64,000 bases of DNA, from positions 115,001-179,000 of the forward strand of contig QVRM01005598.1 of NCBI GenBank assembly GCA_003439945.1, read 5' to 3'. The DNA comes from Dermanyssus gallinae. Taxonomy: Eukaryota > Arthropoda > Arachnida > Mesostigmata > Dermanyssidae. Both the position numbers and the translations under genes were made by a program. This document shows positions 51,961 to 64,000 of the stretch, in pieces (position 1 is the first letter of the stretch; each line of letters begins with the position of its first letter). Below the pieces are notes generated by a model. That model worked only from the letters and a program-made list of their open reading frames with translations. It was not told where the DNA came from and did not search any database.

Positions 51961-51961
51961 G

Positions 51962-51965
51962 CATA

Positions 51966-51996
<31 letters not shown>

Positions 51997-52020
51997 TAAT
52001 ATAAATATATATATATATAT
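51962..52020. repeat. (TA)n - poly-T - (TA)n compound
   Basis: TA tracts flank a T run at about 51989-51997. The segment is almost wholly A/T for about 75 bases. Confidence 0.9.
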
Positions 52021-52444
52021 TTTTGTTTATATATAATACTACCATTTTATGGACGCTGATGTGAGTGGATGGTGTACGTAGCGTCCACCGGTTCTCCGCA
52101 TATGTACGGATGGGGCTCTACCAGCATGGCGTTCAGTCGAAGGCCGACACCAATTCTAGCAATAAGGTCGTCGAGCAATGTACGCAGAGGGATGCTCGGA
52201 AACGCGTAGTAAGACGAGCGGATTAAACCGTAGAACTACTTTTGAACTGCTGAGAACACGCGTTCTCCGGTAATGCTCCTTTTTGCTCGTAAGGTCGTTT
52301 TTGAGCTCTCCCAGGCCGGTCTCTACGATAGCCCACTAGCACGGGGCGACTCCGCGTCAAGGTCAAGACCCAATCACCACAACAGTTTAGAGTTATTTGT
52401 CTGACGTACATCGATGTTTGTCATCATCATTTATTTCTTGCACT

Positions 52445-52452
52445 ATATATAT

Positions 52453-52536
<84 letters not shown>
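52445..52536. repeat. long (TA)n with phase slip
   Basis: About 92 bases of TA with one phase change (TAATAT near 52463). Confidence 0.94.
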
Positions 52537-52538
<2 letters not shown>

Positions 52539-52559
52539 AAACATATGCTTATAAATACT

Positions 52560-53480
52560 TAAAGATTATCGACCTAACTGCGTATGAGAAATAGCTCTCT
52601 GACAAATATCGAGATTGTAGATAGGACACGGCTAGTCACATAAACGGCACACACAGCCGATGTCAGAATCATGGAAGTCAGGAAGCAGAATTTTAAGCCA
52701 ACTCATAATGAATAGGGGGTTACAAGATGTCGGTTAGGTTGTAGTGGTCTCTACCAGTTCTGAGTGACTATTGCTCGAAGAAGCTTCCGGGAATTGCTTG
52801 AACTTTCCTTCTGAGGATTTCTCTGAACTAAAAAGAGCAAAACTTTCCGGAAGATTAAAAGTAACTATATCTTGCACAAGTTGAGTATAAGTCATGAGCT
52901 ACCACTAAACAATGTTTTTGTTAATTATAGTTTCTTTTATCGTCTATAGCAATGTCTTTCTCTCTCTTTATCATGTTTGAGAGAGAGAAAGATTTCTATT
53001 CGTAATACTTTATACGGGAGTGACCTGCCAAATCAAGCAACGACACCTTAGTCTCGTTCTGCAAATAGTGATTCTAGAGCATAAAGAGAACGAGCTTCTC
53101 TAAAAAAAGATCTGTACTTATGGGTTAGTTTGACGCTAGTTTATTTAGGGAACTGCGACGTTCACGTGTGTTTAGTTTTCAGTAAAGTCCGCACGAGTGC
53201 TAAATGTCTTGTCATAAATGAAAAATCTTGCCGGGACACTAAGCCTTACTTCTGCTTTCTTCATTTTTGCCGCTTTTCATCTGTCAGCAATATATAACTT
53301 GATGTTGTTCGTGTTTATGATGTTGGAATAATTATAATGTGTTTCGGATAGATATATATATATGTAGTGACTTCTACACATGAGTACTAAATGCGGCCTC
53401 AGCAAAGCTAAGCGTGGCCGCGTGCATGAGTAGACACAGAGGAAGTCGACATCGAGCCGAACGGTGACCGGAACCATTTA
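52560..53480. other. AT-rich unique island
   Basis: The sequence is unique and AT-rich, with no microsatellite apart from the hairpin at 52955-52992 and a short TATA run near 53350. I recognise no protein. It could be old mobile-element sequence. Confidence 0.4.
52955..52992. repeat. 13-base-pair hairpin of CT and GA arms
   Basis: TCTTTCTCTCTCT (52955-52967) and AGAGAGAGAAAGA (52980-52992) pair perfectly around a 12-base loop. Confidence 0.9.
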
Positions 53481-53499
53481 TTTCCCTGCTCGTCATAGT

Positions 53500-56356
53500 A
53501 CATGATACATACATGCTACGACGTGTGGGCATCAAACGAAGGGGGCGTGATGCAGTGGCAGTATTTTTTCATGCACTCCGCGTCCATTGTTCAAAGGAGC
53601 CTCGCTCTCTCTCTCTCTATTCATTCACTCCCTCATCGTGCCTCAATCAGCGGCCGTTTGCCTTGGCGGCAGCGACGGCACTGAAGCTATGCGGACACAA
53701 CGAATGCCGTTGACAAGTTGCTGAGTCGCTGAGGCAACTAAACAACAACACAGACAGCAGCAGCAGTAGTAGCAGTAGAAACCACCGCAACAACCACCAC
53801 ATCCACAACAACAACAACAACAACAATAATAGCAATCGTAACAGTGTGGTAATGCAAGGCAACGAAAGAGCGATGAAGGCAGCACACAACAAACTAGACT
53901 GTGTGTGCACCTCGTAGCTTTACGGCGCAGCAGAAAGATGATGACATGACACGATCTGACACATGGGCAGACCTTGGTCGAGTTCCTTCAAGCCACCGCC
54001 GTCCGGCTGCCTCCGCCGGACGGATCTTTACCACCTCTGCTGCTGTGTAGTTACGTGTAGTAGTCCTTTATCTTGTTCGGCTTGTCTATTGTTGGGGTTG
54101 CTTGGTTAGTTGATTGTTGTGGGTTGATCGGCGGTGTGTAGACGCTATGGGACGCGCGAATGGACGAGTGGCTCATGTCCCCATGCCATGGGCGCAACGG
54201 AGAGAGGCGCCGGCCAAAGACGGGAGCCAAGACGACTCGACATCCTGCTAACGCAATTGATTCAGTGGCCGGCAAACGGCCGCCTCCGCCGCCGCTTGAC
54301 GAAGCGGATAGAATTAATGGTCCTTTATGTCAGCGGATGTCGCCAGCTTGCCTACATGGTTGCCACTACACTCGTCTGGTGGTCGGTTGCCTTTTTACCA
54401 GAGGCTCACCTCTAGCGGGACGCATCGCAAAGAGCACCGACTGCCTGTTAGTACTGCGAGACTGCTATACCGATACCGACAACAACTACAACTACAACAA
54501 CAGCTACGACTAACCAATACAACCACAACACTGCTACTTGGACAGCCCGATGAACATGGTTTCGTCCCTCCACAGCTGGCATACCACCACCTATTGTTAT
54601 GAAGATGTCTTAGTACTATTACCACCACTACTACTACAATGACTATAACTACTACTACTCACACTACTACGATTACTGCAACAACTAACGGGAGATACGG
54701 GAAAAGGAACCAAAGGAACAGACAGAGCCCGCAACAGACTGGAAAATAATCTATAAATCTGTGCACATCCATGCTATCAGAACACGAACGTATCGAGCTA
54801 TGACCGATACGTTTCACATAAAAGAAAAAAAGAGGACTTCTATCCGCCTGCCCAAGTTTAGCAGGTAAGACGAGGCAAGGGTATTTATGCAGACAACAGT
54901 GCAGGAATAGACGGCGGCGGGCGGGGGGAAGGTTTGCGTGTAGTCCCACTGCTCTCTTCCCTTGTGGTGGTGATGGGCCGATGGGCTGTATGTAGGAGCG
55001 CTGGATCCGATCAACTCAGCCGACTCGTGCAAAATGTATAGTAGCCAACGCGGAAGTGTAGTAAGTCTGTGTTTGTGCGTACATGCGTGCGTACGTGTGT
55101 GTATCGATGTCTGTCTATCTATATGCATCTATGCGTATGCGGCGCTTTCAAGGCGTGTCTGGCCGTGTTACCAGCAGCATCCTTTAGCCGATGCTTGCGG
55201 GCGACTTCTTTGATGTTTGACAAGCAAGCAATTCTTTCGGAAGAAGGAAGGCTTTAAGACAGACAGGCGGCTGTCGATACATAGGTGAAGTCTGGGCGTG
55301 GAGGTCATGCCCCGCCATCCCGTTCGCCAAACTCAGCTAGCCTGCCGCCTAGCTCCGATGGAATAGGCGGCATCCTACGGCTCTAAGCCGAGTGAGCGGT
55401 AAGTAGCAGAGTGAGTCGGTGAAGCTGTATGGACTCGTGCATCCGCGACGAGCTGCCGCGCCTGTCGTGTACTTCGCAACTTGCGTGGGAAGGGCTGACT
55501 GACACTGAGATTGTCCGCGGTAGACGGGAATAGCGTGTCGGAGGCAGACGCGCAGCTAACGCAGTGATGAGCGGCCAGCAGCTTTGGCTAGGTGAGCAAA
55601 TGTTGCCTGCCGACGGCAAAGATTCTCCTGCCAGAAGAAGAAGAGGACGAAGAAAAAGAGAACAAGAAATGAGCAAGATTTTCAAGGGGTGGTCTGCAGG
55701 GCCATGCATGGCGCGTGGTTTTTTCTACCACCATCACCGTCGTCGCCGTTCCGCCGCACCCGACTCGGCGCCGACGCGACTCAACTTGACCCGGGCCGAT
55801 GTTTGGGCCTGCTGCCTATCGGCCTGACTGGCCCGAAAAGTAGGAAGACAGGGTCGCTTGCTCAAAATGCAAGAAATGCCAAGATGATTTGAGAAGATGT
55901 TGTGAACAGCTTGAGGTTGCAGAGCGCCCGCCGCGCCTCCAGACTGAACAGCGGCATAGACAGCAGTGGCGCGCAGAACTGTCCTGTTGCTCCCACTTTC
56001 TTATTTTCTCTCCTCCTGTTTTCCTCGATCCTTCTTTCTGAGACCTGGCCTAGCATAGCATAGTCGCCTTTCCACAGCACAGCCGTCGCCGCCATTGCCG
56101 CCGCCGCCACCCTCTGTGTTTAGCCTCCTAAAGCGCAGCGCCCAGACCACCGGACCACCCACACATATCTCGATCTTCATGGAACAAACGTAGCCAAAGG
56201 GTCACGAAGGTGGAGATCAATCATCTCTGTTTGCTTCCCTGCTACGGCTCCCTGCCCACCTACTCTAAACACATATCTAGACATCCACGCATCAATATAT
56301 ACACAGACACGGATATAGGCACACAGGTACACATAGGCAAACGCACACGCACATGC

Positions 56357-56392
<36 letters not shown>

Positions 56393-57310
56393 ACATATAC
56401 ATACATAGGTGCTACAACACTACACCCCCGCGAGTCCGCATCGTCCAGCTGGGGCCATCCAGCTATCCTGCTAGTAGTGGCGGTGAGGTCAAATCATATC
56501 GTTCCCCCTTCCAGCCCGCCCAGTTGCCTTCCGATCTTGATCTCTCTCTCTCTTTCTCTCTCTGTTTCGCTGCCTGTCTTCCCCTCATCATGCCCCTGGC
56601 TTAGCTCGGCTGTTTCCTCACTGGGCAGAGGCAAGCAAGCGTGCGGGGGCGCGCGCGCCCACTTTAACTCGGCCGTCTCTAAGCCGTCCCTAACAGCAGC
56701 GCTGACTATAGTGGCCGCTGCTACCACCGTGATCGCGAGGCTGTCCGTAGCTAGTGGGCTGCCGAGTTTCGCTGCTAACTGGGTTAGCTAATTTGCCGGC
56801 CGTTTGGTAAATAGTAGAGCGACCTATAGGCAGAAATGGACACGACCGAATAGAAGAACGGGAGCGAGAAAGAGGGAGATAGAGAAAGAGGGGGGAAGGG
56901 AGAGAGGAAACGTGAGAGAGAAAACAGAAGAGGTAACGATAAAGAAAGGCCGGCAGGCAGGCATGCAGTCAGTGTGTTGTCAGAGAGTCAGATGACCGAT
57001 ACTGCGCGTAAGAAGTGCAGATATTTAGATTGGCCGGTGCCGGTGATTCGCCGTGCAAGAATGACCGGCCAAAATCTTCCTGGATTTTATCCTAGAGAGA
57101 GTGGGCCCGAATTGCGGCGGCGGCGACCGCTGCTGCTGCCCTGCCAAGCGCCAATATCACTAAGTCTCGTTCGCCTTCTTCTTTTTCTTCTTCGTCTCCT
57201 TCCCTGTTGTCCGTCCGTTCACAGGCAGGACTGCTTGCCGAGGAATGAAAGGAGAACCCTTTATTTACGCAGGATCATTGCCGCGAGGGGGTGCATGCCT
57301 CTTATGTATG
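53500..57310. other. gene-poor stretch
   Basis: No supported gene. CAG/CAA triplets occur near 53755-53830, ACTACT-type triplets at 54615-54680, a (TA)n at 56357-56382 and GA-rich DNA at 56850-56950. The plus frame at 54160-54513 is moderately protein-like but crosses a CAA patch and has no splice support. Confidence 0.5.
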
Positions 57311-57317
57311 TGTATAC

Positions 57318-57319
<2 letters not shown>

Positions 57320-57369
<50 letters not shown>
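57320..57369. repeat. (TA)n microsatellite
   Basis: 50 bases of pure TA. Confidence 0.93.
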
Positions 57370-57373
<4 letters not shown>

Positions 57374-57664
57374 AATAATACTCTCTACACAAATACTCTA
57401 TACAAACATACACACAGACCCGCTCCATAGGTGAGACGATGGTGAGTGGCGGGAAAAGTTAGAAACTCAGCTGTCTACCTTTTGATTGACTCAATTTTCG
57501 CGAACTTGTGCGGAGTTATGCTTCGTTTTGTTAGGGTGTTGCGTCTCACTCATATCTTCATTTGTCCACCCACCTGCAATATCGGGTTTCGCTCACAACC
57601 TTGTCTTTACATGGACGTTTTCGGATCCGCCTCTCTAAGTTGCCCGTAAGAGCCTGCCAAACCT

Positions 57665-57722
57665 GTATTTAGCGTTTGAGACTCCGACGGCACGCAGCGT
57701 GCTGGCCACTATGTCACCACAG
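57665..57722 (-). repeat. tRNA-like element (SINE remnant?)
   Basis: On the minus strand GTGACATAGTGGCCAGC (A-box side, about 57704-57720) and a degenerate B box, GGAGTCTCAAAC (57674-57685), are spaced as in a tRNA. It shares the GACATAGTGG and TCGGAG blocks with the element at 46345-46445. Confidence 0.38.
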
Positions 57723-58719
57723 CAATTCTTCACGCACGTCGTGGATCTGTTTGAATCGTTTTGGATCTGCTGCTAGCTGATATTTTACGAGCTGATCGGT
57801 TCACAACCCTTTGCAATAATATATCGGCGCAAAAATCTACCAATCAATGACTACTCGGTACTGAGCGTGCGATGCGCAAAAAGGGCAAACGATGCGGCTC
57901 AAATGCGTGTCGATAGTTAGACCGGGGAGGGCCTTTTGGGAGCTCGGCGATCTCGAATAGTAGTTGCCTGTGAGTTTTTTGCCGGCTTTCTTATATCATC
58001 CCCCAAAGAGCAACTGTCGTCGAAGCAATTGTTCCAAACAAGTGGAACCCGATCATCTCTAGCGGCGATAACGCCGCCGTACTAACAACAATAATAGCAC
58101 ATGACAATTGGCAGTGCTCAGATGAGTGCCAGATGCAGATGTTCGGAGGATATTTGCGCCGAACGACGAGGGGGAAAGCGGTATGAGGGGCGGCGGGGGC
58201 AAAGCAGCAAGACAAGCGTGTGGTATGGCGTGCTATGGAATTTCTTAATTCCGTCAACAAGAATGGGCAAATTGGGAATCGCCTTGTCTGGCAGGCGGCC
58301 GTACGAGAGCGCGAGAGAGGACTCGTCAATCGTCGTGTGGTATGGTGATGTATAGCGGCCTAACGTATGTATGGCAGCTGTTCCAATCTCGGTTTGCCTC
58401 TCACTTGCTACCTCTGTCGCTCGGTCGCGATGTGGGCCGGCGTGGAGAAGCCGTGCCGAATGTTGCAGACGTGTCATCTTGCAGGCACGTTGTACTGCAC
58501 GACATATATACGGACGAATCCATACACGCTCGGTATCGTCAACTCGCCACCGTCACGATCTATCGTATCGCCGCGGCGACTGTCTCTCGTGTATCTGTCG
58601 ATCTGCCCCCCGCGCCCGCCTGGCTCCCTTCTTTTCTCTGCCTGATGCCGGCCGTCTGCTTTTGCTGTCCATAGATGTGGTTTGCTGCCGCAATTTTTCT
58701 ACTGCTTCGCTGTTGTTGT

Positions 58720-58788
58720 CGTTGTTGATGTTGTTGTTGTCATTGTTGATGTTGTTGTTGTTGTCATTGTTGATGTTGTTGTTGTTGT
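58720..58788. repeat. 24-base minisatellite in TTG sequence
   Basis: Two identical 24-base units, 58741-58764 and 58765-58788, follow a shorter 21-base copy. Each holds one GATG and one TCA in a TTG background. Confidence 0.85.
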
Positions 58789-59021
58789 CGTCGCCGCTAT
58801 CGTCATCGTACTAGCGCTGCCATCTTCATGGTCCTTCCGTGGTGTTATGGTTTTGGGGCCTGGTGCGGGTCGGACGATAATCGGCGGCGGCGGCGGCCGC
58901 TGCCGTGTTACCGCTAACACCCTGACAATTCCGTCGCCGCTCGACACGCGTGCGCATTTTGGTGTTGGGGCAACATATTTTGACAAGCTTCTTCTCCTTG
59001 TCGTACCGCCTCCGCTAAAAG

Positions 59022-59052
<31 letters not shown>

Positions 59053-60050
59053 GGCTGTGACAACTACTACGACTACTATTAAAGGCAGATGATAGCGCAT
59101 GGGGGTGTTGAGATAGATAGGGTGAGAGCGAGAAATAGAGAGAGAGTGTGGGGAGTATGTGCGGTGTGCTTAGAGACTCCGCTCATCATAGGATTGCGCT
59201 CGTAGGAATGCGCGTATATCGACCGCGGGGATACAAATGATAACCCTTTTTGTTGAGCGGGCTGTAGGAGGGGGAGGGGGAGGGGGGAATTGGAGGGAAG
59301 GGAGCAGGGTAGCCCCGATGACAGACACGGTTAGGAAGCAGATGCGGGAAACAGCCGGGAAACAGTAGGAATTGCCAGGCGATTTTTTCCTCGTCGCCCT
59401 GTGATTGCGGCCTTCGCTGCGGAGGTAATGTCTCCGCAGTTTGGCGACGAAGAAAAGACTTGATGCGTCGTCGCTGCCGCCGCGTGCGTTGGCGGAACAG
59501 ATAGTTGGGCTCTCTGGACAGTCATCGGGCTTCTATCGGGCGATAGCTAGATACCACACGAAAAGGATGGATGTCGTCCTCCTCCAAACGTCGCTGCTAG
59601 CGGCGTGCAAAGGTGGCGGAAGGAAGCCTGTTCGGCGCCAGTCGACGAAGCAATATGATCCTGTTGTTGTAAATGGGTTTTATTAAGTGCGTCGTACGTC
59701 GCGAACAGACATGCAGACGCGAACAGCCTCAAACACAGATGACACTTGTGTTTCTCTCGCGTGCGCACGCGTCGGCCAGCCCGCCGGCCCGTGCCTCACT
59801 GCAGAACCGCAATAAGTCGACGCGCTAGAACAACCGGAAATGGACATCTAACTTCCGGCGCGACATTGATTGCGGCAAAGTCGGCAAGTGTCGTCGCTGA
59901 GTCGTCTGGGGTCGGTCCTCACGGGCTGAGTGAAGTCAGCCCGCCTATTCCTTCGCCTCCCGGCCCCGCCCCTTCTCCTCTATTGAGGAGGCATACATTG
60001 CTACGCGGCGCGTTACAAGTGCACGCGTTGCTTAGTTGCCTGCTGCTTAC
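58789..60050. other. gene-poor stretch
   Basis: No supported gene. The stretch has CTA/ACT triplets at 59025-59055 and 59068-59085, and a G-rich segment near 59265-59290. Overlapping frames on both strands lack recognisable features. Confidence 0.45.
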
Positions 60051-60115
60051 GTCGTCGTCGCTGCTGCTCCTTGTCGGCGCCAACGAGTAACGTGGGTCCA
60101 CCGCCTGGAGCGCGT
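60051..60115 (-). CDS. candidate short internal exon
   Basis: On the minus strand CATCTCCAG precedes a 65-base segment that ends at GACGAC|GTAAGC. It reads DALQAVDPRYSLAPTRSSSD, and the frame continues beyond the donor if unspliced, to a second donor-like site near 59929. It is short and weakly supported, and opposite in strand to most candidates. Confidence 0.2.
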
Positions 60116-61500
60116 CTGGAGATGAGCTGCTGTTACTGTGACGAGCGCCGTTGGTACGGATGCTGCTGCTGCCGCCGCCGCCATGCAGACGCAAGCGCTG
60201 CTACTCCCTATAGACAACGAGGAACGGAGGCAATCCTCTGTGTGTGTGTGTTCCTCCCCAAGTGATCACCTCATCTCACCTTACCACCTCATCTCGTCTC
60301 GTCTGATACGAAGGATGCACGGTGGTGGTCTTTCGCCGACTGATCTCGGCCGTGTAACGGCGGGTGTTAGCCTGGCGACCTCGCAGTAGAGTGGCGTAGC
60401 TGGCTTACTTGCGTGGCTGGCTAGCGTAGCGATGCGGAGCTAAGCGTAGGGTCAGTCCTGGCCAATGTAATTGATAGACTCGCAAAGTTAATAAAAGACA
60501 TAACGATGTAGTGCCAACTCAAGCTGTTGCCGCCAGGTATCGTCCTGGTCGAAGTCGGCGGGATCGGCAAGCACTAGTGGTCTACCTAACAAGCTGACTG
60601 ACTGGGGCGCTTGGGACGCTTCTGTTGTTCGGGTTGGGGTTGTGATAGTTGTCGTCCCGCCTCGTCGCTGTAGTTGTAGTTGTTGTTGTTGTTGCTGTTG
60701 TTGTTATTGTTGGTGGCGGTAGTGCAGTAGTTGTAGTAGCAGCACTAGGTGCAGATTGTACGCAAGCTGCCATAGGCTGCTTTAATCTACAGCTGGGTGC
60801 GTGTCGGAAGACAGACTATCTCAGACGGCGAAGACCGTCGCCGGGTTCGACCGGGTTGACTGGGCTACTGGCAGACCAGTTCGCCGTTCAATTTTGCCCG
60901 GCTTTTACCTACCACTACCACCACCACTTCAACGACTGTTATTGATACTTCTATTGCTGTAACTGCTACAGCAGTTAGTCTCGCCAGTGGTTGGGTCCTT
61001 CTTTTAACTTGTGCACCTTTTATCGGTATAGTGCGAATGCTCTGTCTATCGAACTAGGCGACGATACGACAAAGAGGAATCGACGAAGCCGCCAACGACG
61101 ATGACGACGACGACGACAAAAGCGACGTAAAAGGACCAGACGGATTACCTTTTCCCCATCTACCTCTCACACCCCACCCCCACTGCTACTGCCGCTGCCA
61201 CTTTTAGCCCCACACACATTCTCCTGTCACTGGCTCGACCGGCGCCGCCGCCGCTGAAAACGCTTTAAGCTTTATTCAATACAAAATATGCTAAACAAGT
61301 GGCTACAGAGTAGTGGCGGCAGTCGGAGCGGTGCGTGTATGTATGCGTCCTAAGCTAGCGGCGCTATTTTTTTGATCAGATGTACTTTGGCCACACATCG
61401 ATAGAGGCAGCTGGAAGCAGTGCATAGAAGAAGGCTGAGCGCGGCTCGAAACAAACGCTTGAGCATTCAGCGAAACGGACTGACATGCAGGAAGGATTGA
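60116..61500. other. gene-poor stretch
   Basis: No supported gene. TTG/GTT triplets occupy about 60670-60750, and GAC repeats lie at 61095-61120. Confidence 0.45.
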
Positions 61501-61629
61501 ACCAGTGAGACGGTTGATCGGTCCGATCCGGCTCCGCAGACCCAAGCGATGCTAAAAGCCGCCGAAAGAAGGTTTAGGCCCAAAGTTGAGAATAACGCCA
61601 GAAGCAGGGCAGCTGAGCTGAACCACTGA
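61501..61629 (+). CDS. candidate short terminal coding segment
   Basis: A 43-codon frame between stops on plus reads TSETVDRSDPAPQTQAMLKA, then AERRFRPKVENNARSRAAEL, and ends TGA. The residue mix is helix-forming and protein-like, whereas the opposite strand frame is hydrophobic. A possible acceptor, GAACCAG, ends at 61504. Its shortness keeps confidence low. Confidence 0.2.
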   Translation, partial: TSETVDRSDPAPQTQAMLKAAERRFRPKVENNARSRAAELNH

Positions 61630-63019
61630 GCAGCAGCAGCAGCAACCAGGAACGAAGAAATGAAAGACCGGCGACCTGCTGCCACAACGAACGTAAGAAA
61701 AGAAAGAGCAAAATGAGAAAAAAGGCAAGGGTGAAATTTGGTCGAGATGCCTAAACGCCAGAGGGTAGAAGAGACTTTTTGAGAGCAGCTAATTTTGTTA
61801 AGTAAACTGGCAGGCAGACTGGCTTGCATTGGGGTAGTTGGGCGGGGGCGGGAGCAGTGTGGGGTAAGGTGGGTTAAGGGGGTATGGCTGTCTGTCTATC
61901 GCCGGTTGCGGGAGCCGTGTAGCGGCCTCTCGAGGGGCAAAAACACTCGACAGCGATGTGAGAAAATAGGGCACGCCGAAGCAGCCGTCGACGAACAAGG
62001 CATGAACGACGACACCAACATCAACGACAGCAATGCAATGTCATCGACGTATGTGCTGTAGGGCAATGGCTGCTGACAAGCAGATGCACAACGTTAATCA
62101 TCGATACCCCACTCTCCCTCTCTCTCTCTCAGTCGTTCCCCCAGTCACTCTCTATTCCCCTCTCTCTCGCGCTCTCTCTCTCTCTGCCTCTAGTGCGACA
62201 CTCAACGCCAGACAGCCTCTGGCGTGAGGGCGTGCGTATATGTCCATATGTTGGATGTGTGTGGCCGCCATATGTATGTACGCCTCGCCGAAAGACTCGA
62301 GAAAGAGAGAGAGACGTTGCACGCTGCCGTCTACCTATCGTCGCTCGTTGCAAGTATCAGATCATCGGCCTGATTGCGACAATGTCTGTCTGCCTGGTAG
62401 AAGACGCGCCTTGTTGTATACGCGCGTTCGAAGGGGGCGCTCGGTAGGCGAGCCTCTAGCTGCTACTGCTGCTGCTACCACCACCACGTTGATTCGGGGA
62501 ATAGAAGCTTGGCATTCACTAGTCGCTCTGTCGGTTACCACTGCGTGCGAAAATTGTGACGATAAACGAACCAGCGGCTGATGAGTTGCCCGAGGATACA
62601 TCTCATTCGCTTGGCCTTTCTCCGCTTGCCCCAGCTCGCCGCGCTCTTTGCGCTGTATCTTGCAGAGAGCAGCTGCTCGACGTGTATCACGCCTTCGTGT
62701 GCTGCCTTCCCACATCGCCGCCAGCCAACTAGCAAAGCTAACCAGAGCAAATGACGATGACAGCTCGCAGTGCCAAGTTGGCCTGCATTGGGATGCGTGG
62801 GTCCGACCTGTCGGCGATACATATCTATGTAGGTTGTAAGATGCAAACAACAACAACAACAACAGCCACAACGACAACGACGAGAACAACAACGGCGACA
62901 ACAATCATCGTATGCGTAACAAACGCATATCCATTCCTCGAATCGGGTACGAGTCGCAGCTAAGACAAGGCATCGTTACCTTCGCAATTTAGACAACGAT
63001 CTATGTATGTATATGCATA

Positions 63020-63020
<1 letters not shown>
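61630..63020. other. gene-poor stretch
   Basis: No supported gene. CAG repeats lie at 61631-61645, CT-rich sequence at 62110-62190 and CAA triplets at 62848-62905. A minus-strand frame at 62362-62904 is long only because stops happen to be rare there. It has no coherent composition. Confidence 0.45.
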
Positions 63021-63063
<43 letters not shown>

Positions 63064-63070
63064 TATACAT
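63007..63070. repeat. (TA)n inside 14-base inverted arms
   Basis: ATGTATATGCATAT (63007-63020) and its reverse complement (63057-63070) flank a TA tract. The palindrome is imperfect because the left side has an extra GCATAT block. Confidence 0.88.
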
Positions 63071-63191
63071 GTTGTCGCACTTGTCCAGTTGTGGCTGGCG
63101 GGTGTCTCCGGCAGAAAGGCCTGTGACCGTGGCTTGTTATTAGAACTATTTCCTTAATGGTGGTGCACATATATGGCGGCAGACGTGAGTG

Positions 63192-63226
63192 GCCACAATG
63201 AGCCACCCATTGTGGCTCATTGTGGC
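63192..63226. repeat. perfect 15-base-pair hairpin
   Basis: GCCACAATGAGCCAC (63192-63206) and GTGGCTCATTGTGGC (63212-63226) pair fully around the five-base loop CCATT. The arms are of mixed composition, not simple repeat, so slippage does not explain it. Confidence 0.95.
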
Positions 63227-63229
63227 GTC

Positions 63230-64000
63230 CATTTACGGCGGGCAAGTTGGTTGCGTGACTCCCTCAGGTTGGACCCTCCCGTGGTTGCTCTTTTTGTTGC
63301 TGCTGCTGCGGCTGCTGCACTTGCAGGTTTCGGTGGGGAGATAGCGGTCACGCATTGCGGCTTGATGTGCTCGAATAGCAAATGACAATGACTGGCTGAT
63401 TTCGGTTGTCGTCATCGTCAATCCGCGGCCAACCGCGCCAACTTGCCGAGAAGGCAGCACTTGCCGACGGTGTCACGGCAGCTCAGCGATGCCGACAGAC
63501 GCGTGCCCCTGTGTTTCAATGATGGCTTGCACGGTCACGTGTTTGTCCGATGACCAGTCGCATGAGTTGACACAGATACTTGGAGAATGAGGGCGAACGA
63601 AACAAGAGAGAACGAGTGAGATACAGAAGGTTCCGAGTGGCAGAGGAGCACAGCAGAAGGAACAAAGAAAGAGACGGAGAATTGGTGTCAGACAGCCGGA
63701 CGCTTTCGGATAACGGTTTCTCCCCTTTCTTTTCCTTGTTCTTTGCCTTCTTTTCCCTTAGAGACGATTGTCCGTTATAGGGTAACGGTAGTATTTGTAG
63801 AATGTGAGCTGAGTGGCAGCGAGTAGCGCGGCTGTGTGCGGCCAGTAGACGCCAACGTCCAATATGTTATATAACCGATAGGAATTGGAATATGGATTAT
63901 TCAATCAGTTCATTAATAGCGAAGCTTCCGAAGGCCGGAAGGCGGAATGAAAGGAGAAAACGAAGAGCAAGGAAGAAGGCCTTTAGGAGGTCAAGAGTGC
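63230..64000. other. window end, no gene seen
   Basis: CTG-type triplets lie near 63293-63320, purine-rich sequence at 63580-63690 and unique DNA after that. Nothing recognisable. Confidence 0.5.

Noticed and set aside
63173..63186. First exon MAAD followed by GTGAGT
   Set aside because: Four codons and a donor are too little to support a gene call, and the ATG context is poor.

Overview
This looks like nuclear DNA from an intron-rich, microsatellite-dense eukaryote. There is no sign of bacterial gene packing: no operons, no ribosome binding sites and no rRNA. Base composition is near 50% GC by eye. Long (TA)n tracts, (CAA/TTG)n, (CAG/CTG)n, (GA/CT)n and poly-C runs recur every one to two kilobases. 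Asn-, Gln-, Ser- and Ala-rich coding sequence of the kind found in arthropod transcription regulators points to a metazoan, perhaps an arthropod. I cannot prove a species or phylum from the sequence alone.

The one strongly supported coding region is on the plus strand at about 35.19-37.35 kb. It is a large exon encoding a low-complexity protein with Asn, Ser, His, Gln, Ala and Pro tracts. It lies between a probable splice acceptor (pyrimidine tract then TTGCAG) and a probable donor (GTAAGA) that overlaps an in-frame TAA. Synonymous codon mixing inside the homopolymers suggests the true reading frame moves to another frame and back between about 36.07 and 36.37 kb. The last residues before the donor (EEHLRRS) weakly resemble the Tondu motif of vestigial-like cofactors.

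The rest is gene-poor. It holds weaker candidate exons, chosen because they are non-repetitive or show mixed synonymous codons next to splice-like signals. The best are 38.75-38.88 kb (branch-point-like CTGAT, acceptor, perfect GTAAGT donor), 40.51-41.05 kb (a 72-codon frame and a Ser/Thr-rich 106-codon extension separated by one TAG followed by CTA), 41.72-41.96, 44.28-44.52, 20.23-20.44, 29.97-30.52 and 45.97-46.19 kb. Most are on the plus strand. They could belong to one or a few long genes, but I cannot link them without transcript data.

Five degenerate tRNA-like (A-box/B-box) elements, all on the minus strand, lie at about 5.2, 10.1, 31.1, 46.4 and 57.7 kb and are probably SINE remnants. 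Perfect hairpins occur at 39.12 and 63.19 kb, and a perfect TA-cored palindrome at 0.28-0.33 kb. AT-rich, nearly microsatellite-free islands at about 30.6-31.3, 37.6-39.0, 46.2-47.2 and 52.6-53.5 kb contain no recognisable transposon protein. I found no CRISPR array, no intact transposase or reverse transcriptase, no virus-like gene and no functional tRNA. I do not see a convincing new biological system. The observations most worth checking are the frame switch in the large exon, the TAG-CTA readthrough candidate and the one-sided tRNA-like elements.
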